From Sulfuricella sp. (GTDB taxonomy: Bacteria > Pseudomonadota > Gammaproteobacteria > Burkholderiales > Sulfuricellaceae), in the NCBI GenBank assembly GCA_028714315.1, contig JAQTMN010000007.1, forward strand, positions 1-56,596: DNA of 56,596 nt. The letters are read 5' to 3'. Made by a program: the position numbers and the translations under genes. The notes under the pieces were generated by a model. The model saw only the letters and a list, made by a program, of their open reading frames with translations. It made no database searches and had not been told where the DNA came from. Shown here piece after piece: positions 25,244 through 34,505 of this stretch; position 1 is the stretch's first letter; every line of letters begins with the position of its first letter.

Positions 25244-26251
25244 GTGGCTGACGACATACTGTCTCAGGATGAAGTCGATGCCTTGCTGAAGGGGGTGACC
25301 GGCGAGGTGGACGAAGCCGCCGTCGAAGGAGGCGGCGAGGGGGGCGTTCGCCCCTACAACCTGGCCAAGCAGGAGCGCATTGTTCGCGGGCGCATGCCCA
25401 CGCTGGAAATCATCAACGAGCGTTTTGCCCGTCTGTTTCGCATCGGCTTGTTCAACTTCATGCGCCGTACCGCGGAAATTTCCGTCAGCCCGGTGCGCGT
25501 GCTCAAATACAGCGAGTTTGTCCGCAACCTGGTGGTTCCCACCAACCTGAACATGGTGCACATCAAGCCGCTGCGCGGAACGTCGCTGTTCATTTTCGAC
25601 CCGAATCTGGTGTTCCTGGTGGTGGACAACCTGTTCGGCGGCGACGGACGCTTTCACATGCGGGTGGAGGGGCGCGATTTTACGCCGACCGAGCAGCGCA
25701 TCATCCAGCGTATGCTGGAGGTGGTCTTCACGGAGTATAAAAAAGCGTGGGAATCGGTGTTCCAGGTCGATTTCGAGTACATCCGCTCGGAAATGAACAC
25801 GCAGTTCGCCAACATCGCCACACCCAGCGAAGTGGTGGTCGTCACCACGTTTAATATCGAGCTGGGCTCCGGCGGCGGCGATTTTCACATCTGCATGCCC
25901 TATGCTATGATCGAACCGATCCGCGATGTCCTTTACAGCAGCATGCAGGGCGAGCGCATGGAAGTGGACGAACGCTGGGCGCGGCTGCTCACGGCGCAAA
26001 TGCAGACGGCGGAGGTCCATCTGGTCGCGACTCTCGGCCAGGCTCCGGTTACTTTGGGCCAGATTCTGAATATGAAAGAAGGGGATGTGATCTCCCTGGA
26101 TATTCCCGAAGCGATCATCGCGGAAGTGGACGGCGTGCCGGTTCTGGAATGCAACTATGGCGTTCTCAACGGACAGTACGCCCTCAAGGTGAACAAAATC
26201 ATTGCCGGTTCGGACGACGAGTCCGGCCATGGAGGCCAACATGGCGGATGA
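25244..26251 (+). CDS. fliM: Flagellar motor switch protein FliM
   Basis: C-ring protein that binds CheY-P and sets the rotation sense. 335 aa. The N-terminal CheY-binding helix is ILSQDEVDALLKG at residues 5-17. The middle CheC-like domain runs to about 230 and a SpoA-type C-terminal domain follows (VTLGQILNMKEGDVISLDIP). The start is a GTG at 25244, with AAAGGG eight bases upstream. The stop overlaps fliN by 11 bases. Confidence 0.97.
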   Translation: MADDILSQDEVDALLKGVTGEVDEAAVEGGGEGGVRPYNLAKQERIVRGRMPTLEIINERFARLFRIGLFNFMRRTAEISVSPVRVLKYSEFVRNLVVPTNLNMVHIKPLRGTSLFIFDPNLVFLVVDNLFGGDGRFHMRVEGRDFTPTEQRIIQRMLEVVFTEYKKAWESVFQVDFEYIRSEMNTQFANIATPSEVVVVTTFNIELGSGGGDFHICMPYAMIEPIRDVLYSSMQGERMEVDERWARLLTAQMQTAEVHLVATLGQAPVTLGQILNMKEGDVISLDIPEAIIAEVDGVPVLECNYGVLNGQYALKVNKIIAGSDDESGHGGQHGG

Positions 26252-26711
26252 CAGCGCTGACAACCCGGTCGGTATGGACGATTGGGCTGCGGCGATGGCC
26301 GAACAGGCTTCCGTCGATGCGGCGGGCAGCGCTTCCGCCGCCGACGATTGGGGCGCGGCGCTGGCCGAGCAGGCGTCCGCGTCCAGCCCTCCCCCGCCCA
26401 GAGCGCAGTTCGAGCAGTTATCGCCCTCGCACACCGCCCCTGGTTCCCCCAACAACATCGACATGATCCTGGATATCCCCGTCAATCTCACGGTTGAGCT
26501 GGGGCGCACCAAGCTTGCCATCCGCAGCCTGCTGCAGCTTGCCCAGGGATCGGTCGTGGAATTGGACGGCCTGGCGGGCGAACCGATGGATGTGCTGGTT
26601 AATGGCTGTTTGATCGCTCAGGGCGAGGTGGTGGTGGTGAACGACAAGTTCGGGATTCGCCTGACCGATATCATTTCCCCGGCCGAACGCATCCGCAGAT
26701 TGCACAAATGA
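26241..26711 (+). CDS. fliN: Flagellar motor switch protein FliN
   Basis: C-ring component forming the lower ring and FliH docking site. The C-terminal 80 residues are the SpoA/FliN domain (ILDIPVNLTVELGRTKLAIRSLL, DVLVNGCLIAQGEVVVVNDKFGIRLTDII). The N-terminal extension contains a 12-residue tandem repeat, DDWAAAMAEQAS and DDWGAALAEQAS (near residues 13 and 36). Start set at 26241, where GGAGG lies five bases upstream and the gene overlaps fliM; ATGs at 26202 and 26229 are less likely. 156 aa, slightly long for FliN because of the extension. Confidence 0.95.
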   Translation: MADDSADNPVGMDDWAAAMAEQASVDAAGSASAADDWGAALAEQASASSPPPPRAQFEQLSPSHTAPGSPNNIDMILDIPVNLTVELGRTKLAIRSLLQLAQGSVVELDGLAGEPMDVLVNGCLIAQGEVVVVNDKFGIRLTDIISPAERIRRLHK

Positions 26712-27172
26712 AACTGATGGGAGCGGTTGCCGCGCGGTTTTGCATCTGGTTTACGTTTCTTGCCCTTGTTTTGTCGTGCCAAGCCGCGTTGGGAGCCGCA
26801 CCCGCATCGCCCCCGCCTTCTTCCCCGGTTTCGTTCGGTAGCATGCTGCAGGTGCTGTTTGGCTTGGGCCTCGTCCTAGCCGCCGTGGCGGGTACGGCAT
26901 GGTTGCTCCGGCGTTTTGCTCCGGGCCAGATCGGCGCCGGCGGTGTCGTCAAGCTGATCGGCGGCGTGGCGGTCGGGCCGAAAGAGCGCCTGGTCCTGGT
27001 CGAGATCGGCGATACTTGGCTGGTGCTGGGCGTGGCGCCGGGGCGGGTGAATGCCCTGCATACCCTGTCGCGCCCGGAGGGCGGGGCGTTCGCTGTCGAT
27101 TCGGCTACGGCCGACGGGAACGGCTTCCCCGCGTGGCTGAAGCAAGCGATGCAGGGGCGCAAACTTGGTTGA
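26708..27172 (+). CDS. fliO: Flagellar export apparatus protein FliO
   Basis: Membrane protein that assists assembly of the FliP ring of the export gate. 154 aa: a cleavable-looking N-terminal hydrophobic segment ([17 protein letters not shown]) and a second membrane helix near residues 46-66 ([22 protein letters not shown]). A short cytoplasmic beta domain with the FliO pattern ([30 protein letters not shown]) follows. It overlaps fliN as ATGA. Confidence 0.92.
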   Translation: MKLMGAVAARFCIWFTFLALVLSCQAALGAAPASPPPSSPVSFGSMLQVLFGLGLVLAAVAGTAWLLRRFAPGQIGAGGVVKLIGGVAVGPKERLVLVEIGDTWLVLGVAPGRVNALHTLSRPEGGAFAVDSATADGNGFPAWLKQAMQGRKLG

Positions 27173-27179
27173 GCAGCCT

Positions 27180-27947
27180 ATGGACACCCGGCGTCCGGGC
27201 AAAGCGTATCTGATCGCATTGTTCGCGCTGCTTGGCTTCCTGGCGCCATGGGCGGCGCTGGCGGCCGATCCGGGGCTACCCGCCTTGACCAGCACACCCG
27301 CGCCGGGCGGCGGACAGACTTATACCCTCAGCATACAAGCGCTATTGTTCATGACGGCGCTGACTTTTCTTCCCGCCCTCTTGCTGATGATGACGGCGTT
27401 CACCAGGATCGTCATCGTGCTGTCGTTGTTGCGCCAGGCGATCGGAACGATGCAGGCGCCGCCCAACCAGGTATTGATCGGCCTGTCCCTGTTCCTGACT
27501 TTTTTCGTGATGTCGCCGGTATTCGACAAAATCTATGTCGATGCGTACAAGCCCTTTTCGGAACAGAAGCTCGACTTTTCCCAAGCCGTGGAAAAGGGCT
27601 CGGTTCCCTTGAAGGCCTTCATGCTGCGGCAGACGCGGCAGGACGATCTGGCGCTCTTCGTCAAGCTTTCCAATAGCGCACCGCTGCCGGGGCCGGAGGC
27701 GGTGCCGATGAAAATCCTGGTGCCGGCCTACGTGATCAGCGAACTCAAGACCGCATTCCAGATCGGCTTCGTCATCTTCATCCCGTTCCTGATTATCGAC
27801 ATGGTGGTGGCCAGCGTGCTGATGTCGATGGGGATGATGATGCTTTCGCCGGTGGTCATCGCGCTGCCGTTCAAGCTGATGCTGTTCGTCATGGTGGACG
27901 GCTGGAATCTGCTGATCGGTTCTCTGGTGCAGAGCTTTTACACATGA
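27180..27947 (+). CDS. fliP: Flagellar export gate protein FliP
   Basis: Core membrane component of the type III export gate. The N-terminal signal-like segment ([20 protein letters not shown]) is followed by the signatures [25 protein letters not shown] and [26 protein letters not shown]. 255 aa from the ATG at 27180. A TTG at 27165 with AGGGG seven bases upstream, overlapping fliO, is an alternative start that would add five residues. The end overlaps fliQ. Confidence 0.96.
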   Translation: MDTRRPGKAYLIALFALLGFLAPWAALAADPGLPALTSTPAPGGGQTYTLSIQALLFMTALTFLPALLLMMTAFTRIVIVLSLLRQAIGTMQAPPNQVLIGLSLFLTFFVMSPVFDKIYVDAYKPFSEQKLDFSQAVEKGSVPLKAFMLRQTRQDDLALFVKLSNSAPLPGPEAVPMKILVPAYVISELKTAFQIGFVIFIPFLIIDMVVASVLMSMGMMMLSPVVIALPFKLMLFVMVDGWNLLIGSLVQSFYT

Positions 27948-28213
27948 CCCCGGAAAGCGTCGTCACCATCGGTCAGCAGGCGCTCGAAGTCACCCTGTTG
28001 CTTTCGGCGCCGTTGCTGCTTGCCGCGCTGGGCGTCGGTTTGCTGGTGAGCGTGTTTCAGGCCGCGACCCAGATCAACGAAATGACGCTGTCGTTCATCC
28101 CCAAGCTGCTGGTGATATTTCTCGTGCTGGGAGTTGCGGGCCCCTGGATGCTGACCTTGATGATGGACTACACCCGCCGCCTGTTTACCAGCATTCCAGG
28201 TCTGATCGGGTGA
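27944..28213 (+). CDS. fliQ: Flagellar export gate protein FliQ
   Basis: 89-residue protein with two membrane helices that packs around FliP/FliR in the export gate. [54 protein letters not shown] is the standard family sequence (signature [17 protein letters not shown] near residues 38-55). It overlaps fliP as ATGA. Confidence 0.96.
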   Translation: MTPESVVTIGQQALEVTLLLSAPLLLAALGVGLLVSVFQAATQINEMTLSFIPKLLVIFLVLGVAGPWMLTLMMDYTRRLFTSIPGLIG

Positions 28214-28317
28214 AATGCGGGGCGTTTTAAGGTGAACCTCGCGAAGCGCGCCCGCGTCCCTTTTGAGGGAGACCGCCACGCCGCACCTGGTGCCGGGATT
28301 CGGGCGACAGTTAAGCG

Positions 28318-29112
28318 ATGATCAGCTTCACTTCCGCGCAGCTGAGCGCTTGGCTGGCGGCTTTCATTTGGCCGTTCGCCCGCATTCTCGCACTGACCAG
28401 CACCGCGCCGATCCTGGGCAACCCCGCCATCCCGCTGCGCGTGAAAATCGGCCTGGCCTTCGCCGTCTCTTTCGTGCTGTCGCCGGTGCTCGGCGCGATG
28501 CCGGCGGTGGAGCCGGGGTCCGCCACCGGACTGCTGATCCTGGCGCAGCAGATTGTCATCGGCGTCGCGATGGGGTTGGCCATGCAGATCGTCTTTACCT
28601 CGGTGGACATGGCCGGCCAGCTCGTCGGCATGCAGATGGGGCTGGGGTTCGCCACCATTTTCGATCCGCAGAATGCGGCGCAAATTCCCGTGGTCGGGAC
28701 GTTCCTCGGACTGATCGGCACGCTCACCTTCCTCGCACTGAACGGCCACCTGCTGATGCTCGAAGTGCTGGCCCGAAGTTTTCAGACGCTGCCGATCATG
28801 GCGCAGCCGTTTTCCGCTACCGGCTGGCGAGCTTTGGCGGGTTGGGGCGGAGAAGTGTTTCTCGCCGGGTTGCTGCTTTCCCTGCCGGTGATGGCGGCGC
28901 TCCTGATCACCAATATCGCCCTGGGCATCATGACCCGTGCTGCGCCGCAGCTCAATATCTTTTCGGTCGGCTTTCCCATCACGCTGGGCGTTGGTTTTAT
29001 CGTGCTGGCCATCGCCCTGCCTTATTTTGCTCCCCTGTTCGAACGCCTGCTCCAGGACGGCCTGGAAATGGCACTTCAAGTCGTGCGCCTGGCGAAGCCG
29101 GCGATCCCCTGA
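28318..29112 (+). CDS. fliR: Flagellar export gate protein FliR
   Basis: Integral membrane component of the export gate, 264 aa with about six membrane helices. Recognisable motifs are WPFARILALTSTAPILGNPAIPLRVKIGLA near residue 18 and VDMAGQLVGMQMGLGFATIFDPQ near 100. Near 195 is MAALLITNIALGIMTRAAPQLNIFSVGFP. It lies 104 bp after fliQ, a wider gap than elsewhere in the operon, in which I see no gene. Confidence 0.96.
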   Translation: MISFTSAQLSAWLAAFIWPFARILALTSTAPILGNPAIPLRVKIGLAFAVSFVLSPVLGAMPAVEPGSATGLLILAQQIVIGVAMGLAMQIVFTSVDMAGQLVGMQMGLGFATIFDPQNAAQIPVVGTFLGLIGTLTFLALNGHLLMLEVLARSFQTLPIMAQPFSATGWRALAGWGGEVFLAGLLLSLPVMAALLITNIALGIMTRAAPQLNIFSVGFPITLGVGFIVLAIALPYFAPLFERLLQDGLEMALQVVRLAKPAIP

Positions 29113-29264
29113 CTGCTTTCATTCGCCGATGTAAACCTTGCCGGACGGCAGGCGTTACTTATTGATATGTTTTTTGGAAAATCCCCCTTTATTTTTTCGC
29201 GGGGCGCCCGATATAAAGCTTACGGGTGTCCGGAAATGAAGCCGGCGGCAAACGGAGGTCTATC

Positions 29265-29492
29265 ATGATAGTGACAATGGAAATGTGCTCTTGCCAGGCG
29301 GATGACGACTATACTTCGGAAGTGATGTGCGCCGGCTGGAACCCGGACATCGCGACTTTGCAGGGCAAGGCGGCGGAACTCGCGATGCAGTTGATCCACC
29401 ATCAATCGCAGCATGACTGCGGCATGCCTGCGGAAGTGGCCAGGCAGGATGTCGAGGCTTTCCTGGAGCGGATGTACGCCTCCCAGAGATAG
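29265..29492 (+). CDS. Small hypothetical protein, 75 aa
   Basis: I do not recognise this protein. The ATG at 29265 has GGAGG seven bases upstream, and a terminator follows 25 bp after the stop, so it is probably expressed. The first part is Cys- and acid-rich (CSCQADDDYTSEVMCAGW), which could bind a metal. The second part is a predicted helical pair (LQGKAAELAMQLIHHQS, then ARQDVEAFLERMY). No signal peptide or membrane helix is seen. Its position between the flagellar operon and the ribonucleotide reductase gene gives no functional hint. Confidence 0.6.
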   Translation: MIVTMEMCSCQADDDYTSEVMCAGWNPDIATLQGKAAELAMQLIHHQSQHDCGMPAEVARQDVEAFLERMYASQR

Positions 29493-29517
29493 TTCGGAAC
29501 CGACGATCCAAAACTAG

Positions 29518-29548
29518 GCGAGGCCGCTTGGCGGTGCTCGCCTTTTTT
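29518..29548 (+). terminator. Terminator after the small protein gene
   Basis: GGCGAGGCCGC pairs with GCGGTGCTCGCC around a short TTG loop, followed by TTTTTT at 29543-29548. It separates the small gene from nrdJ. Confidence 0.7.
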
Positions 29549-29565
29549 GTCGGGAGATCCAGGTC

Positions 29566-31392
29566 GTGACTGAAGAAAACGCCAGCAACGGGATATCCTC
29601 CCGCATCTGGGACATTCGCTACCGCTACCGCCAGGCGGGAAAAATTATCGACCAGTCGGTGACGGATACCTGGCACCGCGTCGCGTATGCGCTCGCCGGC
29701 ACGGAAGCGCATGACCGGGGGGTCTGGGAGCAGCGTTTTCACGACATCCTGGCGGGATTCCGCTTTCTTCCCGGCGGGCGGATTCTCGCCGGAGCGGGAA
29801 CTTCGCACAAAGTCACGTTGTTCAACTGTTTCGTCATGGGCGCGGTTGAAGACTCGCTTGATGGCATTTTCGAGGCGTTGAAGGAAGGCGCCCTCACCAT
29901 GCAGCATGGCGGCGGCGTTGGCTACGATTTCTCCACCCTGCGCCCCAGCGGCGAGCCGGCTTCTGGCGTCGGCGCGATTGCGTCCGGCCCGGTTTCCTTC
30001 ATGCATATCTGGGATAGCATGTGCGCCACGCTGCTATCCACCGGTGCTCGCCGGGGTGCGATGATGGCGACGCTGCGCTGCGACCATCCCGATATCGAAA
30101 TTTTCATCGCGGCCAAACACGACCCGTCCGTGTTGCGTCATTTCAACCTGTCGGTGCTGGTGTCCGACGATTTCATACGCGCCGTGCGGCAGGATGAAGA
30201 ATGGCTTCTCGTCTTTCCGCTGTCCGGGAACGAGGCGGCGTCCGGCCAGATTGTCGAGCGACGCTGGTCCGGCAGCGACGAGCCGCGCCGTTGCCGCGTG
30301 CGGCGCAAGGTGCGCGCGCGGGAGCTGTGGGGCGGCATCATGCGCGCAACCTACGATTACGCCGAGCCCGGCGTGATTTTCATCGACCGCATCAACCGCA
30401 TGAACAACCTGTGGTACTGCGAGCAAATCAGCGCCACCAACCCGTGCGGCGAAATTCCCCTGCCTTATTACGGCGCCTGCAACCTCGGCGCGATCAACCT
30501 GACCCAGTTCGTGCGCGCGCCATTCACGCCGGACGCCACCCTGGATCTGGATGGGATCGCCGAGATTGCGGCGACGGCCACGCGTCTGCTCGACAATGTC
30601 TACGACGCGTCGCGCTTCCCTTTGGAGAGGCAGGCTCGAGTGGCGCGCGCCTCGCGCAGGCTCGGGCTCGGCTTGACCGGATTGGCCGACGCCCTGGCGA
30701 TGCTGGGCATCCGCTATGACAGCGCCGAATCGTTCGAGTTGGGCGGGGAGATCATGCGGCGAATCTGCCATAGTGCCTATCGGACATCGATCGGCCTCGC
30801 ACGCGAAAAGGGCGCTTTCCCCGAGTTTCAGGCCGACCCATATTTATCCGGCGAATTCATCCGTTCCCTGCCGCGGGACATCGTCGAGGGCATCGGCCGC
30901 GATGGCCTGCGCAACAGTCACTTGACCGCCATTGCGCCGACCGGCACGATCAGCCTGTTGGCGAACAACGTGTCCAGCGGAGTCGAGCCGATTTTCGATT
31001 TCGAATTCACGCGGCGCATCCGCGAGGCGGATGGGAGCTTCAGCGAAGCCAGGGTGAGCGACTACGCCTATCGCCAGTTCAGGTTGCGGTATGGTGAAAA
31101 TGTTCCGCTGCCGGAGGCGTTCGTCCGCGCCGGCGAAATCGCGCCGGAAATGCACCTCGAAATGCAGGCGGCGCTGCAACAATACGTCGATAGTTCGATC
31201 TCCAAGACCATCAACGTGCCGCGCGATTACGATTTCGACGCCTTCCGCTCCATTTACGAAAAAGCCTACGCCAAGGGGCTGAAGGGTTGCACCACTTTTC
31301 GCCCCAACCCGGTGACCGGCGAAGTGCTGGTTGCGGAAGAAACTGCGATGCCGGAAAAACAATGCTGTTCCATCGAGCGTGAGCCGGATTGA
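29566..31392 (+). CDS. nrdJ: Class II (adenosylcobalamin-dependent) ribonucleotide reductase
   Basis: Makes deoxyribonucleotides with a B12-derived radical, so it works with or without oxygen. The protein is 608 aa and has the NrdJ landmarks. FRFLPGGRILAGAG and LFNCFVM (Cys near residue 88) come first, then MQHGGGVGYDFSTLRP. NPCGEIPLP near residue 301 is the active-site loop with the radical-bearing Cys. IAPTGTISLLANNVSSGVEPIF follows near residue 451. It ends with CC near the C-terminus (EKQCCSIE), the usual redox-active pair for re-reduction. The start is a GTG at 29566. No N-terminal ATP-cone and no TSCPD domain are present, so it is a short form. I see no cobalamin riboswitch upstream. 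Confidence 0.88.
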   Translation: MTEENASNGISSRIWDIRYRYRQAGKIIDQSVTDTWHRVAYALAGTEAHDRGVWEQRFHDILAGFRFLPGGRILAGAGTSHKVTLFNCFVMGAVEDSLDGIFEALKEGALTMQHGGGVGYDFSTLRPSGEPASGVGAIASGPVSFMHIWDSMCATLLSTGARRGAMMATLRCDHPDIEIFIAAKHDPSVLRHFNLSVLVSDDFIRAVRQDEEWLLVFPLSGNEAASGQIVERRWSGSDEPRRCRVRRKVRARELWGGIMRATYDYAEPGVIFIDRINRMNNLWYCEQISATNPCGEIPLPYYGACNLGAINLTQFVRAPFTPDATLDLDGIAEIAATATRLLDNVYDASRFPLERQARVARASRRLGLGLTGLADALAMLGIRYDSAESFELGGEIMRRICHSAYRTSIGLAREKGAFPEFQADPYLSGEFIRSLPRDIVEGIGRDGLRNSHLTAIAPTGTISLLANNVSSGVEPIFDFEFTRRIREADGSFSEARVSDYAYRQFRLRYGENVPLPEAFVRAGEIAPEMHLEMQAALQQYVDSSISKTINVPRDYDFDAFRSIYEKAYAKGLKGCTTFRPNPVTGEVLVAEETAMPEKQCCSIEREPD

Positions 31393-31455
31393 GCGGCGGT
31401 GCGTTTCCCATGACCGGATAATCGGGTAAACTACAAATTTTTGCGGAAGTTTTTC

Positions 31456-32334
31456 ATGCTTAAAGGCAGCCTGGTCGCAATCGTTACCCCGATGCACGAA
31501 GATGGCGGTCTGGACCTCGACCGTATGCGCGCCCTGGTCGATTTTCATGCCAAGGAAGGAACTGACGGCATCGTCGTCGTCGGCACCACCGGCGAGTCGC
31601 CCACGGTGAATTTCGAAGAGCATTGCCGTCTGATCGGCACGGTGGTCGATCATGCCGCCGGCCGCATCCCGGTCATCGCCGGCACCGGCGCCAACTCCAC
31701 CCGCGAAGCGATCGAACTGACCAAGTGCGCCAAGGAAGCCGGCGCGGGATACAGCCTGTCGGTCGTGCCATACTACAACAAGCCCACTCAGGAAGGGCTG
31801 TACCGCCACTTCAAGGCGATCGCCGAGGCGGTGGATATCCCCCAGATTCTCTACAACGTACCCGGCCGCACCGCGTGCGACCTGGCCAACGATACCGTGC
31901 TGCGTCTGGCGCAGATCCCGAACATCGTCGGCATCAAGGATGCGACGGGCAACATCGAACGCGGCAGCGACCTGCTGCTGCGTGCGCCGCGGGATTTCGC
32001 CGTGTACAGCGGCGATGACGGCAGCGGCCTCGCCCTGATGCTGCTGGGCGGCCATGGCGTGATTTCGGTGACCAGCAACGTGGCGCCCCGTGCGATGCAC
32101 GAGATGTGCGAGGCGGCATTCAGGGGCGACTTGGCTGTCGCGCGGGCGATCAACAACAAGCTGCTGGGCTTGCATCAGAAGCTGTTCGTCGAGGCGAATC
32201 CGATTCCGGTCAAATGGGCGGTGGCGCAAATGGGGCTGATCGGCGCGGGCGTCCGCTTGCCGCTGACTCCGCTGTCCGCCGTCCATCACGATGCGCTCGG
32301 GCAGGCGATGCGTCAGGCCGGCGTGATGCAGTAA
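31456..32334 (+). CDS. dapA: 4-hydroxy-tetrahydrodipicolinate synthase DapA
   Basis: Condenses pyruvate with aspartate semialdehyde in lysine and diaminopimelate synthesis. 292 aa. Motifs are GTTGESPTV near residue 42, the catalytic Tyr region [12 protein letters not shown], and the Schiff-base Lys in VGIKDATGN near residue 161. The start at 31456 ([13 protein letters not shown]) matches the family. The frame is open to 31441, but the extra residues are not conserved. It heads the dapA-bamC-MBL order common in betaproteobacteria. Confidence 0.97.
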   Translation: MLKGSLVAIVTPMHEDGGLDLDRMRALVDFHAKEGTDGIVVVGTTGESPTVNFEEHCRLIGTVVDHAAGRIPVIAGTGANSTREAIELTKCAKEAGAGYSLSVVPYYNKPTQEGLYRHFKAIAEAVDIPQILYNVPGRTACDLANDTVLRLAQIPNIVGIKDATGNIERGSDLLLRAPRDFAVYSGDDGSGLALMLLGGHGVISVTSNVAPRAMHEMCEAAFRGDLAVARAINNKLLGLHQKLFVEANPIPVKWAVAQMGLIGAGVRLPLTPLSAVHHDALGQAMRQAGVMQ

Positions 32335-32359
32335 AGCAGTTCATACAGATAGGGCATTT

Positions 32360-33508
32360 ATGAGAAATAACCGGTTTGTCTCTTTGGCCGCCGCGATGGC
32401 GGTGCTCGCGGCGCTAGGCGGGTGTGGCTCGACCTCGTTACTGGAAGGTAAAAAAATCGATTACAAGTCGGCCGGCAAACTGCCGCCGCTGGAGATTCCG
32501 CCCGACCTGACCTCGCCGACCGCGGACAACCGTTTTGCGGTGCCCGATGTCGGCCCGCAGGGCAGCGCCACGTTCTCGGTCTACAACAAGGAAAGGGCCG
32601 GCCAGCCCCAGGCCGCCGTCGCGGGCACGACCCTGCTGCCCTCGCAGGAAAAGGTCCGGGTCGAGCGCGCGGGCTCGCAGCGCTGGCTGGTGGTGAACGC
32701 GACGCCGGAACAGGTGTGGCCGGTGGTGAAGGAGTTCTGGCAGGAAAATGGATTCCTGATCAACCTGGAAGTGCCGGAATCCGGCGTGATGGAAACCGAT
32801 TGGGCTGAAAACCGCGCCAAGATTCCGCAGGATGCAATCCGCAGCGTGCTGAGCAAGGTAGTGGACGGGCTATATTCCACCTCTGAGCGCGACAAATTCC
32901 GCACCCGGCTGGAGCGCGGCGCCGAGCAGGGCACCGTGGAAATCTATGTCAGCCATCGCGGCATGTATGAAGTGATCGAAGGCGGTGACGGCGGTAAACG
33001 TACCGTATGGCAGCCGCGGCCGGCCGACCCGGAGCTGGAAGCCGACATGCTGCGCCGCCTGATGGTGCGTTTCGGGGTCGAGGATGCGCGTTCACAATCC
33101 TTGCTGGCGGCGGATGGCAAGCGCGAGCGGGCCAAGGTTACCCGCACACGGGAAGGAGCGGGCAACCTCGCGCTGGATGACACCTTCGACCGTGCCTGGC
33201 GCCGTGTTGGCTTGGCGCTCGACCGGGTCGGATTTACTGTGGAAGACCGCGACCGCTCCAGGGGGCTGTATTTCGTGCGTTATGTCGATCCGGACATCGA
33301 CGGCAAGAAGGATGAAAAAGGCTTGCTTTCCAAGCTGGCGTTCTGGAAGGGCGACGGCATCAACAAGGACAAGCTGGATCAATACCGCATTCAGATCGTG
33401 GCGGCAAGCGGCGGCAGCGAAGTCAACGTCCTGAACAAGGACGGCGCGGTGGAGAAATCCGACACCGCCTCGAGAATCCTCAATCTGTTGTTTGAACAGT
33501 TGAAGTAA
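32360..33508 (+). CDS. bamC: Outer-membrane assembly lipoprotein BamC
   Basis: Lipoprotein of the BAM complex that inserts beta-barrel proteins in the outer membrane. The N-terminal lipobox LAALGGCGS gives lipidation at about Cys22. The unstructured segment IDYKSAGKLPPLEIPPDLTSP at residues 33-53 is the BamD-binding signature. Two helix-grip domains follow (QRWLVVNATPEQVWPVVKEFW, and ALDDTFDRAWRRVGLALDRVGFTVEDRDRS). At 382 aa it has the usual length. It follows dapA by 25 bp. Confidence 0.95.
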   Translation: MRNNRFVSLAAAMAVLAALGGCGSTSLLEGKKIDYKSAGKLPPLEIPPDLTSPTADNRFAVPDVGPQGSATFSVYNKERAGQPQAAVAGTTLLPSQEKVRVERAGSQRWLVVNATPEQVWPVVKEFWQENGFLINLEVPESGVMETDWAENRAKIPQDAIRSVLSKVVDGLYSTSERDKFRTRLERGAEQGTVEIYVSHRGMYEVIEGGDGGKRTVWQPRPADPELEADMLRRLMVRFGVEDARSQSLLAADGKRERAKVTRTREGAGNLALDDTFDRAWRRVGLALDRVGFTVEDRDRSRGLYFVRYVDPDIDGKKDEKGLLSKLAFWKGDGINKDKLDQYRIQIVAASGGSEVNVLNKDGAVEKSDTASRILNLLFEQLK

Positions 33509-33522
33509 ACGGCGGGCGCGGC

Positions 33523-34287
33523 ATGCGTTTCGCCTCTCTGGGCAGCGGCAGCCGGGGAAACGCGCTGGTGGTCGAGGTCGGGCGCACCCGCCTGCTCCTC
33601 GACTGCGGTTTCGGCATCCGCGAAACGACCGCCCGGCTGTCCCGCCTCGACTTGCAGCCGGAAGATATCGCCGGCATCCTCATCACCCACGAGCACACCG
33701 ACCATATCGGCGGGGCGGTCAAGTTTGCCCGCCGCCATGAAATCCCGGTCTGGCTGACGCACGGCACTTTCAAGAACCATTCCCACGCCGAGAACCTGCC
33801 CGATGCCCGCATGATCGACGGCCATAGCGTATTTCAGATCGGCGATATCGAAGTGCAGCCTTTTCCCGTCCCGCACGATGCGCGCGAACCGGTGCAATAT
33901 GTTTTTGGCGACGGCTGCAAGCGGCTCGGCGTGCTGACCGATACCGGAAATTCCACGCCCCACATCGAAGCGCTCCTGAGCGGATGCGATGCGATGGTGC
34001 TGGAATGCAATCACGACCCCGACATGCTGCGCGACGGGCCTTATCCGCCCATGCTGAAGCGGCGGGTGGCGGGGCGTTTCGGCCATCTGGACAATGGCGC
34101 TGCGGCGAGGCTGCTGGCGAAGCTGGACAACCGCCGTCTGCAGCACATGATCGCCGCCCACCTGAGTGAAAAGAACAATACACCGGAACTGGCGCGAGCG
34201 GCATTAAGCCCGATTCTGGGCTGCGCGCCGGAGTGGGTCGGCGTGGCGGACCAGCTCAATGGATTCGGCTGGCGCCAGGTGTTTTAA
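33523..34287 (+). CDS. YycJ/WalJ-like metallo-beta-lactamase-fold hydrolase
   Basis: Cytoplasmic MBL-fold protein, 254 aa. The N-terminus MRFASLGSGSRGNALVVE and the THEHTDHIGG metal motif (near residue 47) are typical of the YycJ group. Further ligands are in VPHDA, DTGN and AAHLS. YycJ-like proteins are thought to be 5'-3' DNA exonucleases acting in mismatch repair. In this window mutS is also present at 36157-38715, but on the other strand, so a link is only suggestive. It follows bamC by 14 bp and closes the dapA operon. Confidence 0.85.
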   Translation: MRFASLGSGSRGNALVVEVGRTRLLLDCGFGIRETTARLSRLDLQPEDIAGILITHEHTDHIGGAVKFARRHEIPVWLTHGTFKNHSHAENLPDARMIDGHSVFQIGDIEVQPFPVPHDAREPVQYVFGDGCKRLGVLTDTGNSTPHIEALLSGCDAMVLECNHDPDMLRDGPYPPMLKRRVAGRFGHLDNGAAARLLAKLDNRRLQHMIAAHLSEKNNTPELARAALSPILGCAPEWVGVADQLNGFGWRQVF

Positions 34288-34301
34288 CCTCCAAAACCGG
34301 G

Positions 34302-34432
34302 TTCAAGCCACAGAGATCGCAGAGGCGGCGCGGGTTTTCGGTAAATCGCCCACTCACCTGATTGGTGGGCGGATAGCGGCGGCAACCCTTTGTTTTTCTT
34401 TGTGTGTTCTCTGCGGTCAACTGTTTTTTTAG
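34302..34432. repeat. Dispersed CACAGAG-type intergenic repeat remnant
   Basis: The stretch starts TTCAAGCCACAGAGATCGCAGAGG and ends near CTTTGTGTGTTCTCTGCGGT, which is an imperfect inverted repeat of the CCACAGAG...CTCTGTGG kind seen between genes in many proteobacteria. A shorter relative (CGCAAAGGCGCAAAGAAAATC) follows prsT at 52280-52305. No gene is seen in 34288-34505. Confidence 0.4.
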
Positions 34433-34454
34433 GTGGTGTCTGACGGAATTTTGG

Positions 34455-34488
34455 CGAAAAAAAACCGGCGCAACGCGCCGGTTTTTTT
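34455..34488. terminator. Bidirectional terminator between convergent genes
   Basis: AAACCGGCGC (34462-34471) pairs with GCGCCGGTTT (34475-34484), loop AAC, with an A-run on the left and T-run on the right. It can serve both the YycJ-like gene and the convergent lipoprotein gene. Confidence 0.8.
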
Positions 34489-34505
34489 CATGCGGACTGC
34501 CGGAA

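Noticed and set aside
29113-29565. Cobalamin riboswitch before nrdJ
   Set aside because: I could not find a B12-box-like conserved core; the region instead contains a small gene and a terminator.
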